Positions 33,576 to 45,068 are shown, numbered from the stretch's first letter. The stretch: DNA of 64,000 nucleotides from Dromiciops gliroides (GCF_019393635.1 NC_057861.1:80917327-80981326), one strand, 5' to 3'. The notes: a model not told the origin generated them from the letters alone. Numbers and translations are program-made.

Positions 33576-33970
33576 TCAAGAGAACCTAGAACAAAGGATA
33601 GAGATGGAAGGGGCCTTAAAATGTAGCGCTAGGAAGAACCGCAGAACAAAGAATGTCACATCTGGAAGGGGCCTTAGAGAGCAAAATGTGTAGTCTGAAA
33701 AAAAATCTGTTTAGAATAAAGAATGTCGGGGCTGCAAGGGACGTATGATGTCAGGACTGGAAAGAACCTTACAACATGGAATGAATGTCAGGGTTGGAAA
33801 ATTACTTAGAATATGGAATGTCAGAGCTAGAAGGAACCTTAGAACATATTAGTAGAGCTGGAAGGAACTTTAGAACAGTCTGTCAGAACTGAGAGGGACC
33901 TTGGAATGCAGACCATCTGAGAGGAGAGAGACCTTAGAATACAGAATGGCCAGACTAGAAGGGGTCCTGC
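33576..33970. repeat. Degenerate tandem array of ~33-38-bp units in gene B intron 1
   Basis: About ten imperfect copies of a unit near GAATGTCAGAGCTGGAAGG followed by GACCTTAGAACATA. The unit resembles the start of THER/MIR-type SINEs found singly at 59822 and 62270. Confidence 0.75.
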
Positions 33971-33999
33971 TGTGTTCTTAGGATCTATCCAGCTATGAT

Positions 34000-34143
34000 T
34001 TTTTTTGGTGGGGCAATGAGGGTTAAGTGACTTACTCAAAGTCACACAGCTAGTAAGTGTCAAGTGTTTGAGGCTGGATTTGAACTTAGATCCTCCTGAA
34101 TCCAGGGCCAGCGCTTTTATCCACTGCGCCACCTAGCTGCCCC
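34000..34143 (-). mobile_element. tRNA-derived SINE in gene B intron 1
   Basis: Complete copy ending about 100 bases before exon 2. TSD CCAGCTATGATTT on both sides. Confidence 0.9.
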
Positions 34144-35007
34144 CTAACCAGCTATGATTTGAATGCATCAGCTTCAGGTCCTGTCCCAAGTCTGGGCAAC
34201 TAAGTCCAACTGCCTGAAATGTGTTCTATTTTCTTTCTTCACAGCTCCACCCATCAAGTGTCATGCTTGTGCTCAGACCAGCTCCTACAACTGCCAAGAC
34301 CCTTTTGTGCGTGATCAGGAGGAGGAAAGTTTTTGCCTTATCACTGGACTTAGTAAGTACCCCCACCCTTAACCATCCAGACTGTCTGGGGGTATCATCA
34401 GTTAGGAGCAGGCTGGAGAAGGAGGAAGAGGGGTGTGAGAACTTCCTGAAACTAACTCATGTTGGAAACACACAGGAAAGAGACAACCTTGTGATGAAGG
34501 AGAAACACAAGGCACTTTGCAGAGGAGCCTTAATAGACTAATCACAGTTAACTTCAAGTATTTGAGGAATGATTATTTTGAAAAGGGATTAGGCTAGTGT
34601 TGCTTGACCCATGCCAGACTGAAACTAGGGATAATGGATAGAAGCTTTAGGGAGACAGATTTACACTTGATGTAGTAATAATAGTAATAATTTAAATGAT
34701 AATATTAACAACTCACTTTCACAGGGTACTTTAAGTTTGGCAAAGCATTTTACAGATATTATCTCATCTGATCTTTACAATAACCCTGGGAGTCATAATA
34801 CCACTGTTTTCACCCTTTTTACAGATGGGGAATGGGATACCTCATCACCAGAGGGCTTGAAACAGGCAGCATGACGACTCGTCAGGGCTATTGTCCATCC
34901 TAATAAAACTCGAGTTGAATGAGATGCCCTTTGGTGTCCCTTTTTAGAATTTTTGAAACCCGAGGTTTTAACATTCCTTTTTTTTCTCCCAGCTAAGATT
35001 TTTTTGG

Positions 35008-35275
35008 GGGAAACTAGGTGGTGCAGTGGATAGAATGCTGGGTCTGGAGTCAGAAAGATTCCTTTTCCTGAGTTCAAATCTGGCTTTAGACATGTTCTTG
35101 CTGTGTGAACCTGGACAAGTCACTTAACCCTATTTGCCTCAGTTTCCTGATATGTAAAATGAGCTGGAGAAGGACATGACAAACCCCTCCAATATCTTAG
35201 CCAAAAACCCCAACAACACCCCAAAACCAAATGGAGTCATGAACAGTCAGACACAACTGAAAAATGACTGAACAA
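35008..35275 (+). mobile_element. Longer marsupial SINE (MAR1-like)
   Basis: GGGGGAAACTAGGTGGTGCAG head, then GAGCTGGAGAAGGACATGAC and AGTCAGACACAACTGAAAAA. Confidence 0.85.
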
Positions 35276-35844
35276 GGAGATTTATTTTGTATTAAAATTC
35301 TTTGCCTCTTTTCAGCCCTCGCTTTCCAGTTTTGCAAGGTATAGAAATGTGCCAGACACAGTCAAGGGTGACATATGGAGAAAGAAACCTTCATTCTACC
35401 TTTTCTCCATTTCCCTCCATTCTTCTGTGTTCCAACTGAGAACTAGCAAGACATGTTGTCACTCGTGTTTAAGGCCCCTGGGGGAAATACAAAGATGATT
35501 GGAATATAGGTTTGGAGCTTCAAAGGACCTTAGAGGTCATCTCATCTAATCACCTTTTTACAAAAGAGATAACTGAGATCTGCCAGTGAAAATGAATTGC
35601 CCAAATCACACAGTAGTAGGCTAGAAATTAAGGGGTATTGTCAGAATGATCCAGACCATCCCCCCACCAGACTCTCCATCAGAAGCCTAGAGTCTGAGTG
35701 ATGACTCTGACATATTAAGCTAACCTGTTAACCTTTCAGGCTGTTTCTGTATCTGTAAAATAAGGGGATTTAACATTTACAGGCTGTCTCTTCCAATTCC
35801 AAGTCCTCTGATCCTGTATGTTGTTCATTTGTACTCTGTTCTAT

Positions 35845-35981
35845 TAATTTTATATATCTATATCCATATATACACACAAATACATAAACACACAGAGAGA
35901 CCAAGTGTGTGTGTATATACATATATAAGTATATATGAATATATATGTATATATGTGCATGTGCATGTATATGTATGTATG

Positions 35982-36066
<85 letters not shown>
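35845..36066. repeat. TA/CA then (GA)n microsatellite
   Basis: Mixed ATATAC/ACAC run to about 36015, then about 25 GA units. Confidence 0.95.
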
Positions 36067-36067
<1 letters not shown>

Positions 36068-36149
36068 TATATCATAATCTGGGTAAAAACATTCTTCATT
36101 CACTTGGTTTTCCCTGTGTGGATGGTCAGACTTAACACTTTTTGAGTGT

Positions 36150-36330
36150 TTATTGATCTCTTCCAAGATCTTTCCTTCCATTTCAAGCACCATATTTTAC
36201 ATGAAGTCTTTCCTAATCCCCTAACAGCTAGTGCTCTCCCTCACAAAATTACCTTGTATTTAATTACTTTGTGTAAATTGTATTTATTCACTTTATTTTT
36301 GCAGTGCGTATTCAGTAGTATGCTGGTAAA
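36150..36330 (+). repeat. L2-like 3' end relic
   Basis: ATGAAGTCTTTCCTAATCCC, CTAGTGCTCTCCCTCACAAA, ATTACCTTGTATTTAATTAC; the same order recurs at 43480-43620. Confidence 0.55.
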
Positions 36331-36372
36331 TGTTTCACTAGCTCTACCAAATAAAATTAAGAGTGACATACA

Positions 36373-36523
36373 TTTTTTTTTTTTTTTGCGGGGCAATGGG
36401 GGTTAAGTGACTTGCCCAGGGTCACACAGCTAGTAAGTGTCAAGTGTCTGAGGCCGGATTTGAACTCAGGTACTCCTGAATCCAGGGCCAGTGCTTTATC
36501 TACTGCGCCACCTAGCCGCCCCC
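36373..36523 (-). mobile_element. tRNA-derived SINE
   Basis: Complete copy; TSD AGAGTGACATAC on both sides. Confidence 0.92.
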
Positions 36524-37140
36524 AGAGTGACATACTTTTAAATTTAATCTTCATTATTCACATTTATCTCCATCCCTTTCTTAAATTTAGCTAATTAGCA
36601 AAATAATAAATCAAGGCCACATCTGTAGGGTTTGCTGGTTTATAAGGTTTAAAGGTTTAGACTAAATATTTAACAAAGTGCTTGGTACAAGCTGACTCTA
36701 GCCGACTACTGTGTGTATGTTTATATGTGTACTCCTCTCCACCATTAGAATGTGAGATCTTTACAAAGATCCTTCCATTCTCTGTGCTTGTAAATCCAGC
36801 ACCTGGAACATAAAAGTAATAAGTGCTTGTTGATTAATTGGTTGATTCCAGGGTTTGATGCAAATAGCGCCATGCTGCCTGCAAACAAGAGAACCTGGAG
36901 TACCTCACCACCCACAGAGAAGGCCTCTCCAGCTTGCCCTGAATCTGGACTGACTCTGCTTTGAATATCCTTCATCCTCTACCCGCAGTGGCAACCACCT
37001 TTGGTGTACATTCATCTCTCTGTGCTTGGCTCCACCCCATCTTTAGGATCTCAGTGGTCATTGAACAGGGTCATCTCTATTAAGTCTTCCAAGAAATCCT
37101 GAGGTTTAAATAATTGACACTTGGTTGGAGAAGAGTTTTT

Positions 37141-37284
37141 TTTTCCTTTCTTTTTTTTGTGGGGCAATGAGAGTTGCCCAAGGTCACATAGCTAGTAAGT
37201 GTCAAGTGTCTGAAATCAGATTTGAACTCAGGTCCTCCTGACTCCAGGGCCAGTTCTTTATCTACTATACTACCTAGCTGCCCC
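37141..37284 (-). mobile_element. tRNA-derived SINE
   Basis: Complete copy; TSD close to TTGGAGAAGAGTTTTT (one change). Confidence 0.88.
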
Positions 37285-37850
37285 TTGGAGGAGAGTTTTT
37301 AAAGCAGTGCATTCCTCTGCCAAATCAAATAGGTCTTCCCCCTAATTGAGGAACAATTAGTACAATTAGATCTTATTGTATTCTTGTACATCTTTCAGTC
37401 AAATGTAGAGTGGTAAAGATGGGATGGTGTTGAGCATCCCTTGGGATGCCATGGTTGTGGTACCCAACACATGTAGAGTTGACTCACATAAAGATTTTGT
37501 GCAGGCTACCGGTAGTCAGCATTTTCTTGGCTGCCTCTTTGGGGTATAGATAAGAAACTGAGATTTATTCCATCTCCCACCCCCATGCCTTCTCACTCTC
37601 ATAGCTGTGTCTCTCCATCATAGATCTCTTCTTGCTACCCTTGGTCTAATTCAGCTGCTTTCCCCTTCCTCGATCTCTTTAATGCTATTTCTACTTCTCC
37701 TATTAGCATATCTGGGATTGGGATGTTAGGGTCCAGGTGTCATGGTTCTACTTGTTATTGGAAACATTCTACTATATTAATTTTTACAGATCTTTTATAT
37801 TGTTCTTGCGTGTGTGTGTGTGCGTGCCCTTAAATGCCTTTGTTGTTGTT

Positions 37851-37995
37851 CTTTTTTTGGGGGGGCAATGGGGATTAAGTGACTTGCCCAGGGTCACACA
37901 GCTAGTAAGTATCAAGTGTCTGAGTCCCGATTTGAACTCAGGTCCTCCTGAATCCAGGGCCGGTGCTTTATCCACTGCGCCACCTAGCCGCCCCC
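37851..37995 (-). mobile_element. tRNA-derived SINE
   Basis: Complete copy inserted in or beside a longer SINE; TGTTGTTGTT on both sides. Confidence 0.9.
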
Positions 37996-38356
37996 TGTTG
38001 TTGTTTAGTCTTTTAGTTGTGTCTGATTCTTCATGACCCTGTGGACCATACTATCCATGGACTTTTCTCGGCAAAGATGCTGAAGTGGTTTGCCATTTCC
38101 TTTTCCAGAGGATTAAGGGAAACAAGGTTAAGTGATTTACCCAGGGTCACACAGCTAGTAAGTACCGAAGCTAGATTTGAACTCAAGTCTTCCTGATTCC
38201 AGGCCCAGCGCTCTATCCACTGAGCCACCTAGCTATCTTCTAGGCAGAGAGGTTAAGTGACTTGCCCAAGGTCACACAGCTAGTGTCTGAGGTCATATTT
38301 GAACTTGTCTTCCTGATTCTAGGCCCAGTGCTGTATCCACTGAGCCGCTTAGTTAC
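37996..38356 (-). mobile_element. Longer marsupial SINE (MAR1-like) plus partial second copy
   Basis: First copy 38002-38238 (GTCTGATTCTTCATGACCCT through AGCCACCTAGCTATCT), then a tRNA-like half of a second at 38245-38356. Confidence 0.85.
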
Positions 38357-38574
38357 CTTCATAAATGCCATTAGGATGGCTGACGTTTTTAGTTAGATTT
38401 CTTGACTGGTTTTACCCTCTGCTATGATGTCTTTCTGTTTAATGATCCAATGCTTCAAAATAATCAGATATCATCCCTCTCCACTCAGTCAGTACATCAA
38501 ATGTCTACCACTCTCTTAGCTGTTTAGGTCTTTTTGGAGGATCCAGAGCTAGAAAGGCTCTTTTTTTCTTAGTT

Positions 38575-38725
38575 GTATTTTATTTTTTCCAATTACATTC
38601 ACTTTTGTAAGATTTTTGAGTTTCAAATTTTTCTCCCTCCCTCCAATCCTTCCCTCCCTCCTTTTCAAGACAGCAAGCAATCTGATATAGGTTATATATG
38701 TACAGTCACATTAAACATATGGAAA
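38575..38725 (-). mobile_element. 5'-truncated L1 3' end
   Basis: TTCTTAGTTG poly-T, CTCCCTCCCTCC tract and GCAAGCAATCTGATATAGGT as in other L1 3' ends here. Confidence 0.75.
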
Positions 38726-39114
38726 GGAGCTCAGAGACCATCTAATGAGGAAACCAAGGCATGGACACATGTCACATGACTTTCCCTGGGCTGCAGGATT
38801 AGAATTCAAGTGCTTGGACTCCAAACCCCAGCATCCTTTCCATTCTCCCATGTTGTGACTTCAAATGTATAGCAGATAAACTTCTGTATAAAATCATCAG
38901 AATCCATGTCTGTCACTTCTGATGTTCATTTCCATTTTCTCATTGTTGAGTACTTGTTTTAATAGTTTAGGACTTTATAGATGGATGTAGAAAGGAAGTA
39001 ATAGTACCACAAGGAAAGCACTTCAGTAGTGAGCCCACACAAGCTCCCAGGCTTGTGCTTGGGGGGGTACATCTATGGATCCTCTCATGCTATAAGGACT
39101 CTGCCTAAATAACC

Positions 39115-39230
39115 CTTCCCCCCCTCCTCTCTCTTTCTCTCTCCCTTCCTTCTTCCCTTCCTCTCCCTCTCTCTCTCCCTAAACACACATGCTGATATGC
39201 ACACACACACACACACACACACACACAAGA
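39115..39230. repeat. CT-rich tract and (CA)n
   Basis: CCCTCTCT-type run then about 14 CA units at 39199-39227. Confidence 0.9.
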
Positions 39231-39535
39231 ACAGACAGGTTCCGATTCCGTCCATCCACATGAAGGAAAGCAAAGACGAGAAAGGCATGGGGTTATTCTA
39301 AAAATGTATTGCCTAGGTTAGGGATCCTTGGGGACTTTGTAGTAACTCTACTTGAAGAAACTTTCTCCCTTACTCCACAAGGAATAGCCTAAGATGCTAA
39401 GATATCAAAGAATGGAGGATGGCAACAGGGGGAATCAGGCAGGGTTCTGTCAGAAGCAATCTGACATCAGACTCAAACACAGCCAGGGTAAGTCCTGCCC
39501 ACCTCCTCCCCCAACCCAGAGTCTACTCAAGGCAG

Positions 39536-40438
39536 TGTGGGAATTTATTTTGTTTGGGGACCCTGCCTTTGAGCTGAAATTAAAAAGACTTGGACCCTCA
39601 AGGGTTTTTTCTGTGTAAGAGGGGCTGGTGCCCCTCCACTTCAGCTGAGTCAAAAAGCCCCGTGGGCTTTACAGGACACCAGGTCAGACAGCTGGGGGAA
39701 AAAGCCCCAGCTCCCTCCGCCCTGAGGGGATCTACCCCAGAGATCCCTGGCTTGTCCAGGCCGGCCTCTGGCGTAGCCTGTGCAGAGGCATGGGCCCCTG
39801 GAGCCATGGTTGTGGTACGCACAGGACACTCAAGCATCCACCCAGCCGCAGCCCTAGCAGGCTGGTGGATTAGCTTGACATGTGCAGGGTCACAGGGAGC
39901 CCAAGGTTTGAGGGGAGAGAAGGAACATATATACAGGAGAGAAGACAGTGGAAGGGGAGGCCAGAATATTGAGAGAACAGAAGGGAAGCCGGAAGTTGGT
40001 GAAAGCGAGGATGGAGAAGGAGGACTAACGGAGCTGACAAGAGACAAGGAGATGGTACAAAGAGGTTGGAGAAAGTGAGAGAGGGAGAAAGCAAGAGAGG
40101 CAGAAAGTGAGAGAGGTGGCAGCAGCCAGCATACCCATAGGCAAGAGGTGGCAACGGCCCTTATTATATTAAAAGCAGACAGGTTGTATAATTTGTATTT
40201 CTTAACCCTTATTGTTTAAATTGATTTTTATAAATAAATTCTGCTTTGATTATTTAATTAAGAGGCTTCTTAATCATTTGCTTATCAATTTGGGAGCAGA
40301 GCAGTGTGGAGAAATTTTTAAAAGGCCCTAACAGGTTGGTTTAGAAAATTAATAGCAGTCAGATAGCCAGCCAGTCAAAAGTGCCCAGATTAGTCTCCCC
40401 TAGTTAGAACCCAGTAAATTAGTAAAAATATTCTCACA
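39536..40438 (+). mobile_element. Solo LTR of an endogenous retrovirus (copy 2, plus)
   Basis: Begins TGTGGGAATTTATTTTG and ends ATTCTCACA, with perfect 4-bp TSD GCAG (39532-39535 and 40439-40442 by eye). TAAATAAATTCTGCTTTGAT carries the polyadenylation signal. Same family as 28392-29466 in the opposite orientation. Confidence 0.82.
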
Positions 40439-40734
40439 GCAGAGAGAACAAGGCCAGAGCCCCTCCATCCTCAAAACAAAGAGGTTGAGAGTCTTGCAGC
40501 CTAAATTCAGTTGTCTGCTCATCATCCAAGGGGGAAAGGATACAATGTGATAGGGTAATATAAGAAACATGGCAGAAGCACCAAAATATGTGGAAAAACC
40601 TCAATGCTAACCCAGAAGACAAGAAGACAAACCAACAGAGAGGATCCTTAAACAAAACACCCAGAAACAGAAGGAAGAATGAGTAAATCTCAAAAAGAAT
40701 CCAAAGATCAATTTTCAGTTGTATTGTTGTTGTT

Positions 40735-41056
40735 GTTATTGTTGTTTTTGAGCTGTTCAGTCATGTCCAATTCTTCATGACCCCATGGATCATAGCACAC
40801 CAGGTCCTTCTGTCCTCAGCCATGTCCTGAGGTCTATCCAAGCTCATGTTCATTGCTTCCATGACACTATCTATCCATCTCATCTTCTGCCATCCCCTTT
40901 AATTGCTATTTCCTTCTTCAGTTCATTTTACATATGAGGAAACTGAGGCAAACAGGGTGGAGTGACTTGTCCAGGGTCACCCAGCTGGTAAATATCTGAG
41001 GTTAGAGTTGAACTCCAGGCCCAGAACTCTATCCACTGTACCACCTAACTACCCAA
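40735..41056 (-). mobile_element. Longer marsupial SINE (MAR1-like)
   Basis: CAGTCATGTCCAATTCTTCA, CATATGAGGAAACTGAGGCA, GACTTGTCCAGGGTCACCC, TCTATCCACTGTACCACC in order. Confidence 0.85.
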
Positions 41057-41218
41057 AGTCAATTAGCAAATATTATAATATGAAAGAAAGTAGATCAAGA
41101 GTTTCTGATGAAAGGCTGAATTCTTAGGATACTCCAGAAATCATGGAACAATAGGAAACTCTAGAAAGTTTCAAAAGGGAAATATAATTCTCCAAAGTAA
41201 AAATTAGGAATACATATA

Positions 41219-41380
41219 GGGGGCAGCTAGGTGGCACAGTGGATAAAGCACCGGCCCGGGATTCAGGAGGACCTGAGTTCAAATCCAGCCTCAGTCACTT
41301 GACACTTAATAGCTGTGTGACCCTGGGCAAGTCACTTAACATCAATTGCCTCACACACAAAAAGAAAAAAGAAAAAAAAA
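41219..41380 (+). mobile_element. tRNA-derived SINE
   Basis: Complete copy; TSD AGGAATACATATAG / AGGAATACACATAG. Confidence 0.92.
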
Positions 41381-41574
41381 AGGAATACACATAGATTAGA
41401 AATTAGTGTTTTCAATGCATATTTTTTTTAAAAAGAAACAAAATACCAGAACAGAACAAAAAAAACCATGATGGAGAATGTCTATAAGGAAACAAAAGCT
41501 ACAAGAAAAGGATTATCAAATTTAAAGCACAAAAATACTGAATTTAGTCCTAAAAGACTAAGCCCAAAGCTGAG

Positions 41575-41758
41575 TCATTTCCAATTGTCTTGACTTTTGT
41601 CTTGCCATCGGACTCCAATGACTCTGGAGGAGAAAGTGAAGCTGATGACTTTGTGCAACTTTGCTTCACTTATATCTAATTTATTCACAAGTCAAGACAT
41701 CACCCTTGTGTTGTCATTGGTCCTCTTCAAGAAGGAAGGACAAACAACAACAACAACT
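41575..41758 (+). mobile_element. Second-family SINE
   Basis: GACTCCAATGACTCTGGAGG, CAAGTCAAGACATCACCCTT and AAGGAAGGACAAACAACAAC; same family as 19900-20078. Confidence 0.65.
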
Positions 41759-41851
41759 CCAGCATAGTGTTAGAAGTTATCCTGTGTTCTTTCTATCCCC
41801 TTGATGATACCTTCTTGTTCTTTCTTTTACCTGATAGGTCAATCTTAATTT

Positions 41852-42006
41852 CTTTTTTTTTTTTTTTTTTTGGTGAGGCAATTGGGGTTAAGTGATTTGC
41901 CCAGGGTCACACAGCTAGTAAGTGTTAAGTGTCTGAGGCCCGATTTGAACTGAGGTCCTCCTGAATCCAGGACCAGTGCTCTATCCACTGTGCCACCTAG
42001 CTGCCC
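41852..42006 (-). mobile_element. tRNA-derived SINE
   Basis: Complete copy; TSD TCAATCTTAATTTCTT on both sides. Confidence 0.92.
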
Positions 42007-42655
42007 CTCAATCTTAATTTCTTAAGAAAATAAAACCAAACCAAACCCAAACCATCGTCATCATCAACAACAAATAATCTTCCCTTGAATAACTGATTTA
42101 ATCTGTAATGTGGTATCTCGATTTAGCATGTTCTTCTGGGGAGCTATGATTCATTAGTTATCTCTGTGCACCCTGTCCTCAAGGTGAGTCATTTTCAGTT
42201 GCATAAAAGTCATAGCATTTTTTAACGTCGTTATCTTTTTCATCTCTTCTCACAAGAATTTATTAAGCATCTATCATATTCAAGACCCTGGAATGTACCT
42301 TGGAATCATGCTGAAAGAGTAACCAAAATTTTTTTTAAAAAACTAAAATTTTTTTTAAAAGGGTAACCAAAATATCCCTAAATTTTGACATATAGATCCC
42401 CCTGTGAGGCAACTGACTCAAGGTCAAAGATAGAAAATAAAAAAGTCCTATATACCCCAAAATATTCACAGCAGTACTTTTCATGCTATCAAAGAATGGA
42501 AGACAAAGTAGGTGTGCGTGGTTTGTGGAAAGGATAAACAAGAAATATAAGACATACATGTGGAGATTTCAGAGAAACATGGAAAGACATAAGAACTGAT
42601 TCAAACAAAACAAAACAAAAAGAACTGATTTGGAGCCTGAATTCTGCCCTTCCCC
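42007..42655. other. Unassigned intergenic sequence
   Basis: Contains a local duplication ACTAAAATTTTTTTTAAAA / ACCAAAATTTTTTTTAAAA at 42320-42360 and an AAAAC run between two AAGAACTGATT words at 42591 and 42620. No gene seen. Confidence 0.4.
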
Positions 42656-42659
42656 CCAG

Positions 42660-43330
42660 CCACAAGCAGTTTTATTTTTTCACATGGTGAACAGTCATCA
42701 CTGGCCCCCACAGTCATCTGAAGTCAGTAGTCCTGATTTCTGAAAACAATAAAGTTGTACAAAGGTTCTCCCCCTTTTTGAAATCCATGTTCATTTTCTT
42801 TCCAAGACACAGAGCTGTCTGCAAAGCCCTGGAAAGACAAGGTGACCCAAGGAATTAACTCTGGACCATGGAAACGGTGACACAGCTATTTCAGTAACAG
42901 GCATATCTTCTCAGAGATTATGAAGTGAGTGATTATGCACAACCTTTTTCCACTGATATACTTGGCTGAGGACAGCAATAGGTTGATACGAAACTGAATG
43001 ACTGATTATTTAATTCCACATTATTGAAGATGGCCCCAAGCCAGTCAAAGAGTTCTGGTGCACTGCATGATTCTTCAGATTTTCCCTCAAGTTCTCCATT
43101 CTGTAGCAATGGATGCTGAAGGTCTCGTAATGTGCTCAATGCTATTTTGGGCTGATATTCCTGAATTTGGTATTTTGAAAAATATGACATCACTGTTGGA
43201 GGTTTGTGATGCCAAACCAGAAAGAAATGGAATTTCAGTGCTTTCATTTCATTTGAGACCCAAGGTGTTCTTTTATACTTCTTGGAATCAGGATTGAAGG
43301 ACGAATCCATCAAATCAAGGACCGGAGTGG
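42660..43330 (-). pseudogene. RPP40: Processed pseudogene of RPP40 (ribonuclease P/MRP subunit p40), 5' truncated
   Basis: The minus-strand translation has segments recognisable from mammalian RPP40: DSKKY, MSYFSKYQIQE, ALSTLRDLQ, FDWLGAIFNNVELNN, STYCCPQPS, then after a frame change LCIITHF and EKICLLL, PWVTLSFQGFADS, NEHGFQKGGE and YNFIVF. It is intronless across this range, so it is a retrocopy covering roughly the C-terminal 200 residues of the 363-residue protein. It is broken by a frameshift near 42935, a TAG at 42886-42888, and a TGA at 42724-42726 in place of the Trp of the final QDYW motif. The minus-strand AATAAA at 42671-42676 may be the parent poly(A) signal; no clean A-tail or TSD was seen. 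Confidence 0.9.
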
Positions 43331-43639
43331 GAGGGTAACTTAGCCAGATCTTCTCCTAAAGAAGATCATTTTAGCAGCTCTCTCCCTGTGCCTTTGTCCG
43401 GGCCATCCTTCATGTCTGGAATGAATTCCTGCCTTACCTCCAACTTATACAGTCCATTTTCCCCTCTCAGATACAGCTTGGTTGCCATCTTTTGCATGAA
43501 GCCTTTCCTAACCCTGACCTCAACCCACTCCCCTCCCCAGCTGCTAGTGCCCTCCATCCCAAACTACCTTGTATTTCACTATTATGTATGCCAGTGTGTA
43601 TATATTTGCATTTATTAGCTTGGTGCATTATATATTTTA

Positions 43640-44033
43640 TTTTTTGATAAGCTATAGTATTTATGTATTTTTTAGTTTTCAACACTCATTTTTGTAAGAT
43701 TCTGAGTTTCAAACTTTTCTCCCTCCCTATCTTCCCTGTCCCCTTCCCAAGACAGCAAGCAATTTGATACAGGTTACATGTGTGCAATCATGTTAAACAT
43801 ATTTCCATGGTATTCATGTTGTGAAAGAAGAGTAACAACAAAAGGGAAAAACCACAAAAAAGAAAAAATAACAAAGCAACAGTAGAAATGAAAATCATAT
43901 CCTTTGATCTGCATGATCTTTATGGTTCTTTCTCTGGATGTGGAGAGCATTTTGCATCATGAGCCTTTTGGCAATGTCTTAGATCACTGTATTGCTGAGA
44001 AGAGCTGAATCTATCACAGTTGGTCACTGAATA
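43640..44033 (-). mobile_element. 5'-truncated L1 3' end
   Basis: L1 3' UTR layout as at 840-1190. TSD TGCATTATATATTTTAT at 43624 and TGCATTATATGTTTTAT at 44034. Confidence 0.9.
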
Positions 44034-44214
44034 TGCATTATATGTTTTATATGTACTTGTTGTCATCTCCCTCATTAGACTGTAAGCTCATTGTGGGTAG
44101 GGACAGTCTCTTTGTCCTTGTATCCTCACTGCCTAGAATGGTGCCTGGCACACATTGTAGCCCCATCATAAATACTTGTGGACTGATTAAACTGATAAGA
44201 GATCATGTACAGTA

Positions 44215-44913
44215 GTGGAATGAGCCATGGACAGAACCTCAGAGGACCCTGGTCCAAATCTTGCTGGCTGTAGGAGTCTCACCTCTTTGGGCATCAGTTT
44301 CCTATAAAATGGAGAAAACCACTCATATTTCTGACATCATGGGATGGTTATGAAGAAAGTTTTTTGTAGAGCTAAAAATGACATAGAAACATGAGTTATC
44401 ATTATTATTATTTAACCAATGACCTTGGACAGAGCCTTAATTAGGTGAAACTAATTGCATCTGGGAAAAATTCAGTTGAAGGAAGGGATTGTATGGCAAT
44501 GCAGTGGATGGTCTGACAAGGATGGGGTTGGCCCAGAGAAGGGATTGATGGGGTGAGCCGGGAGACAACAGAAAAGAAGCCGTCTGATGCAGAGCAGACC
44601 ACAGGACAATCCCACCTCCCCTCACAGAGCCCCGCGCAAGCTGTTACTGGTAACAGCCAGGAGACAAGGTGCAAAGTTGTTTGTTCACCTTGGGGAAGAA
44701 ACTCAGAAGCACCTTGAGGAAGGCAGAGCCATGCTCCAGACTCCAGGACAAACTGCCTAGGACAAAACCCCTTTTGTCCTCTGCCAATTCTATCTCTGAG
44801 CTTGGTTAAGTAAATCACTGACTCTTAGCTTTTCCATTTATAAAATATGGGCATTAATGACCGCCTCTGTTTCATTAACTCACAGGAAACTGCAAGAATG
44901 AACCTGGGGTGGG
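44215..44913. other. Unassigned intergenic sequence
   Basis: Old SINE-like phrases at the start; two long minus-strand ORFs at 44437-44818 show no recognised motif. Confidence 0.4.
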
Positions 44914-45068
44914 GGGGGCAGCTAGGTGGTGCAGTGGATGAAACAACAGCCCTGGATTCAGGAGGACCTGAGTTCAAATCCAGCCTCAGGCACTTGACAC
45001 TAGCTGGGTGACCCTGGGCAAGTCACTTAACCCTCATTGCTCCACAAAAAAAAGAAAAAGAAAGAAAG
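44914..45068 (+). mobile_element. tRNA-derived SINE
   Basis: Complete copy from GGGGGGGGCAGCTAGG to an AAAG tail. Confidence 0.9.

Larger units (their letters stand above)
33471..34352 (+). pseudogene. Gene B: Ly6/uPAR relative of gene A, two exons seen, probably degenerate
   Basis: Exon 1 is 33471-33555 (acceptor TTTCTTTATAG ends at 33452, donor CCAG/GTGAAG) and encodes MKTLMIFLMFPVLSVKC plus a short KRKDFF linker. Exon 2 is 34245-34352 (acceptor TTTCTTCACAG, donor TTA/GTAAGT). Both introns are phase 1 and the reading frame is open. The exon 2 product has CHAC, then NC at residue 45 and FC at residue 59. At the position of LU cysteine 4 the codon at 34310-34312 is CGT (Arg51), one base from TGT. 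No exon with CxxxC...CCxxxxCN was found between 34353 and the start of gene C. The leader and first codons match gene A closely, indicating tandem duplication. It could still be a real gene if exon 3 was missed or is unusual. Confidence 0.7.

Noticed and set aside
33576-33970. Regularly repeated units considered as a CRISPR-like array
   Set aside because: Units are contiguous, degenerate and lack unique spacers; the genome is mammalian.
35440-35500. TCCHSC in frame after gene B exon 2
   Set aside because: No CxxxC part before it, a stop soon after, and no splice acceptor in suitable phase.
36855-36965. Open stretch after an acceptor-like TTGATTCCAG
   Set aside because: Right phase for gene B, but the product has no LU cysteine pattern.
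44437-44818. Overlapping minus ORFs of 62 and 125 codons
   Set aside because: No recognised motif, no splice or start support.
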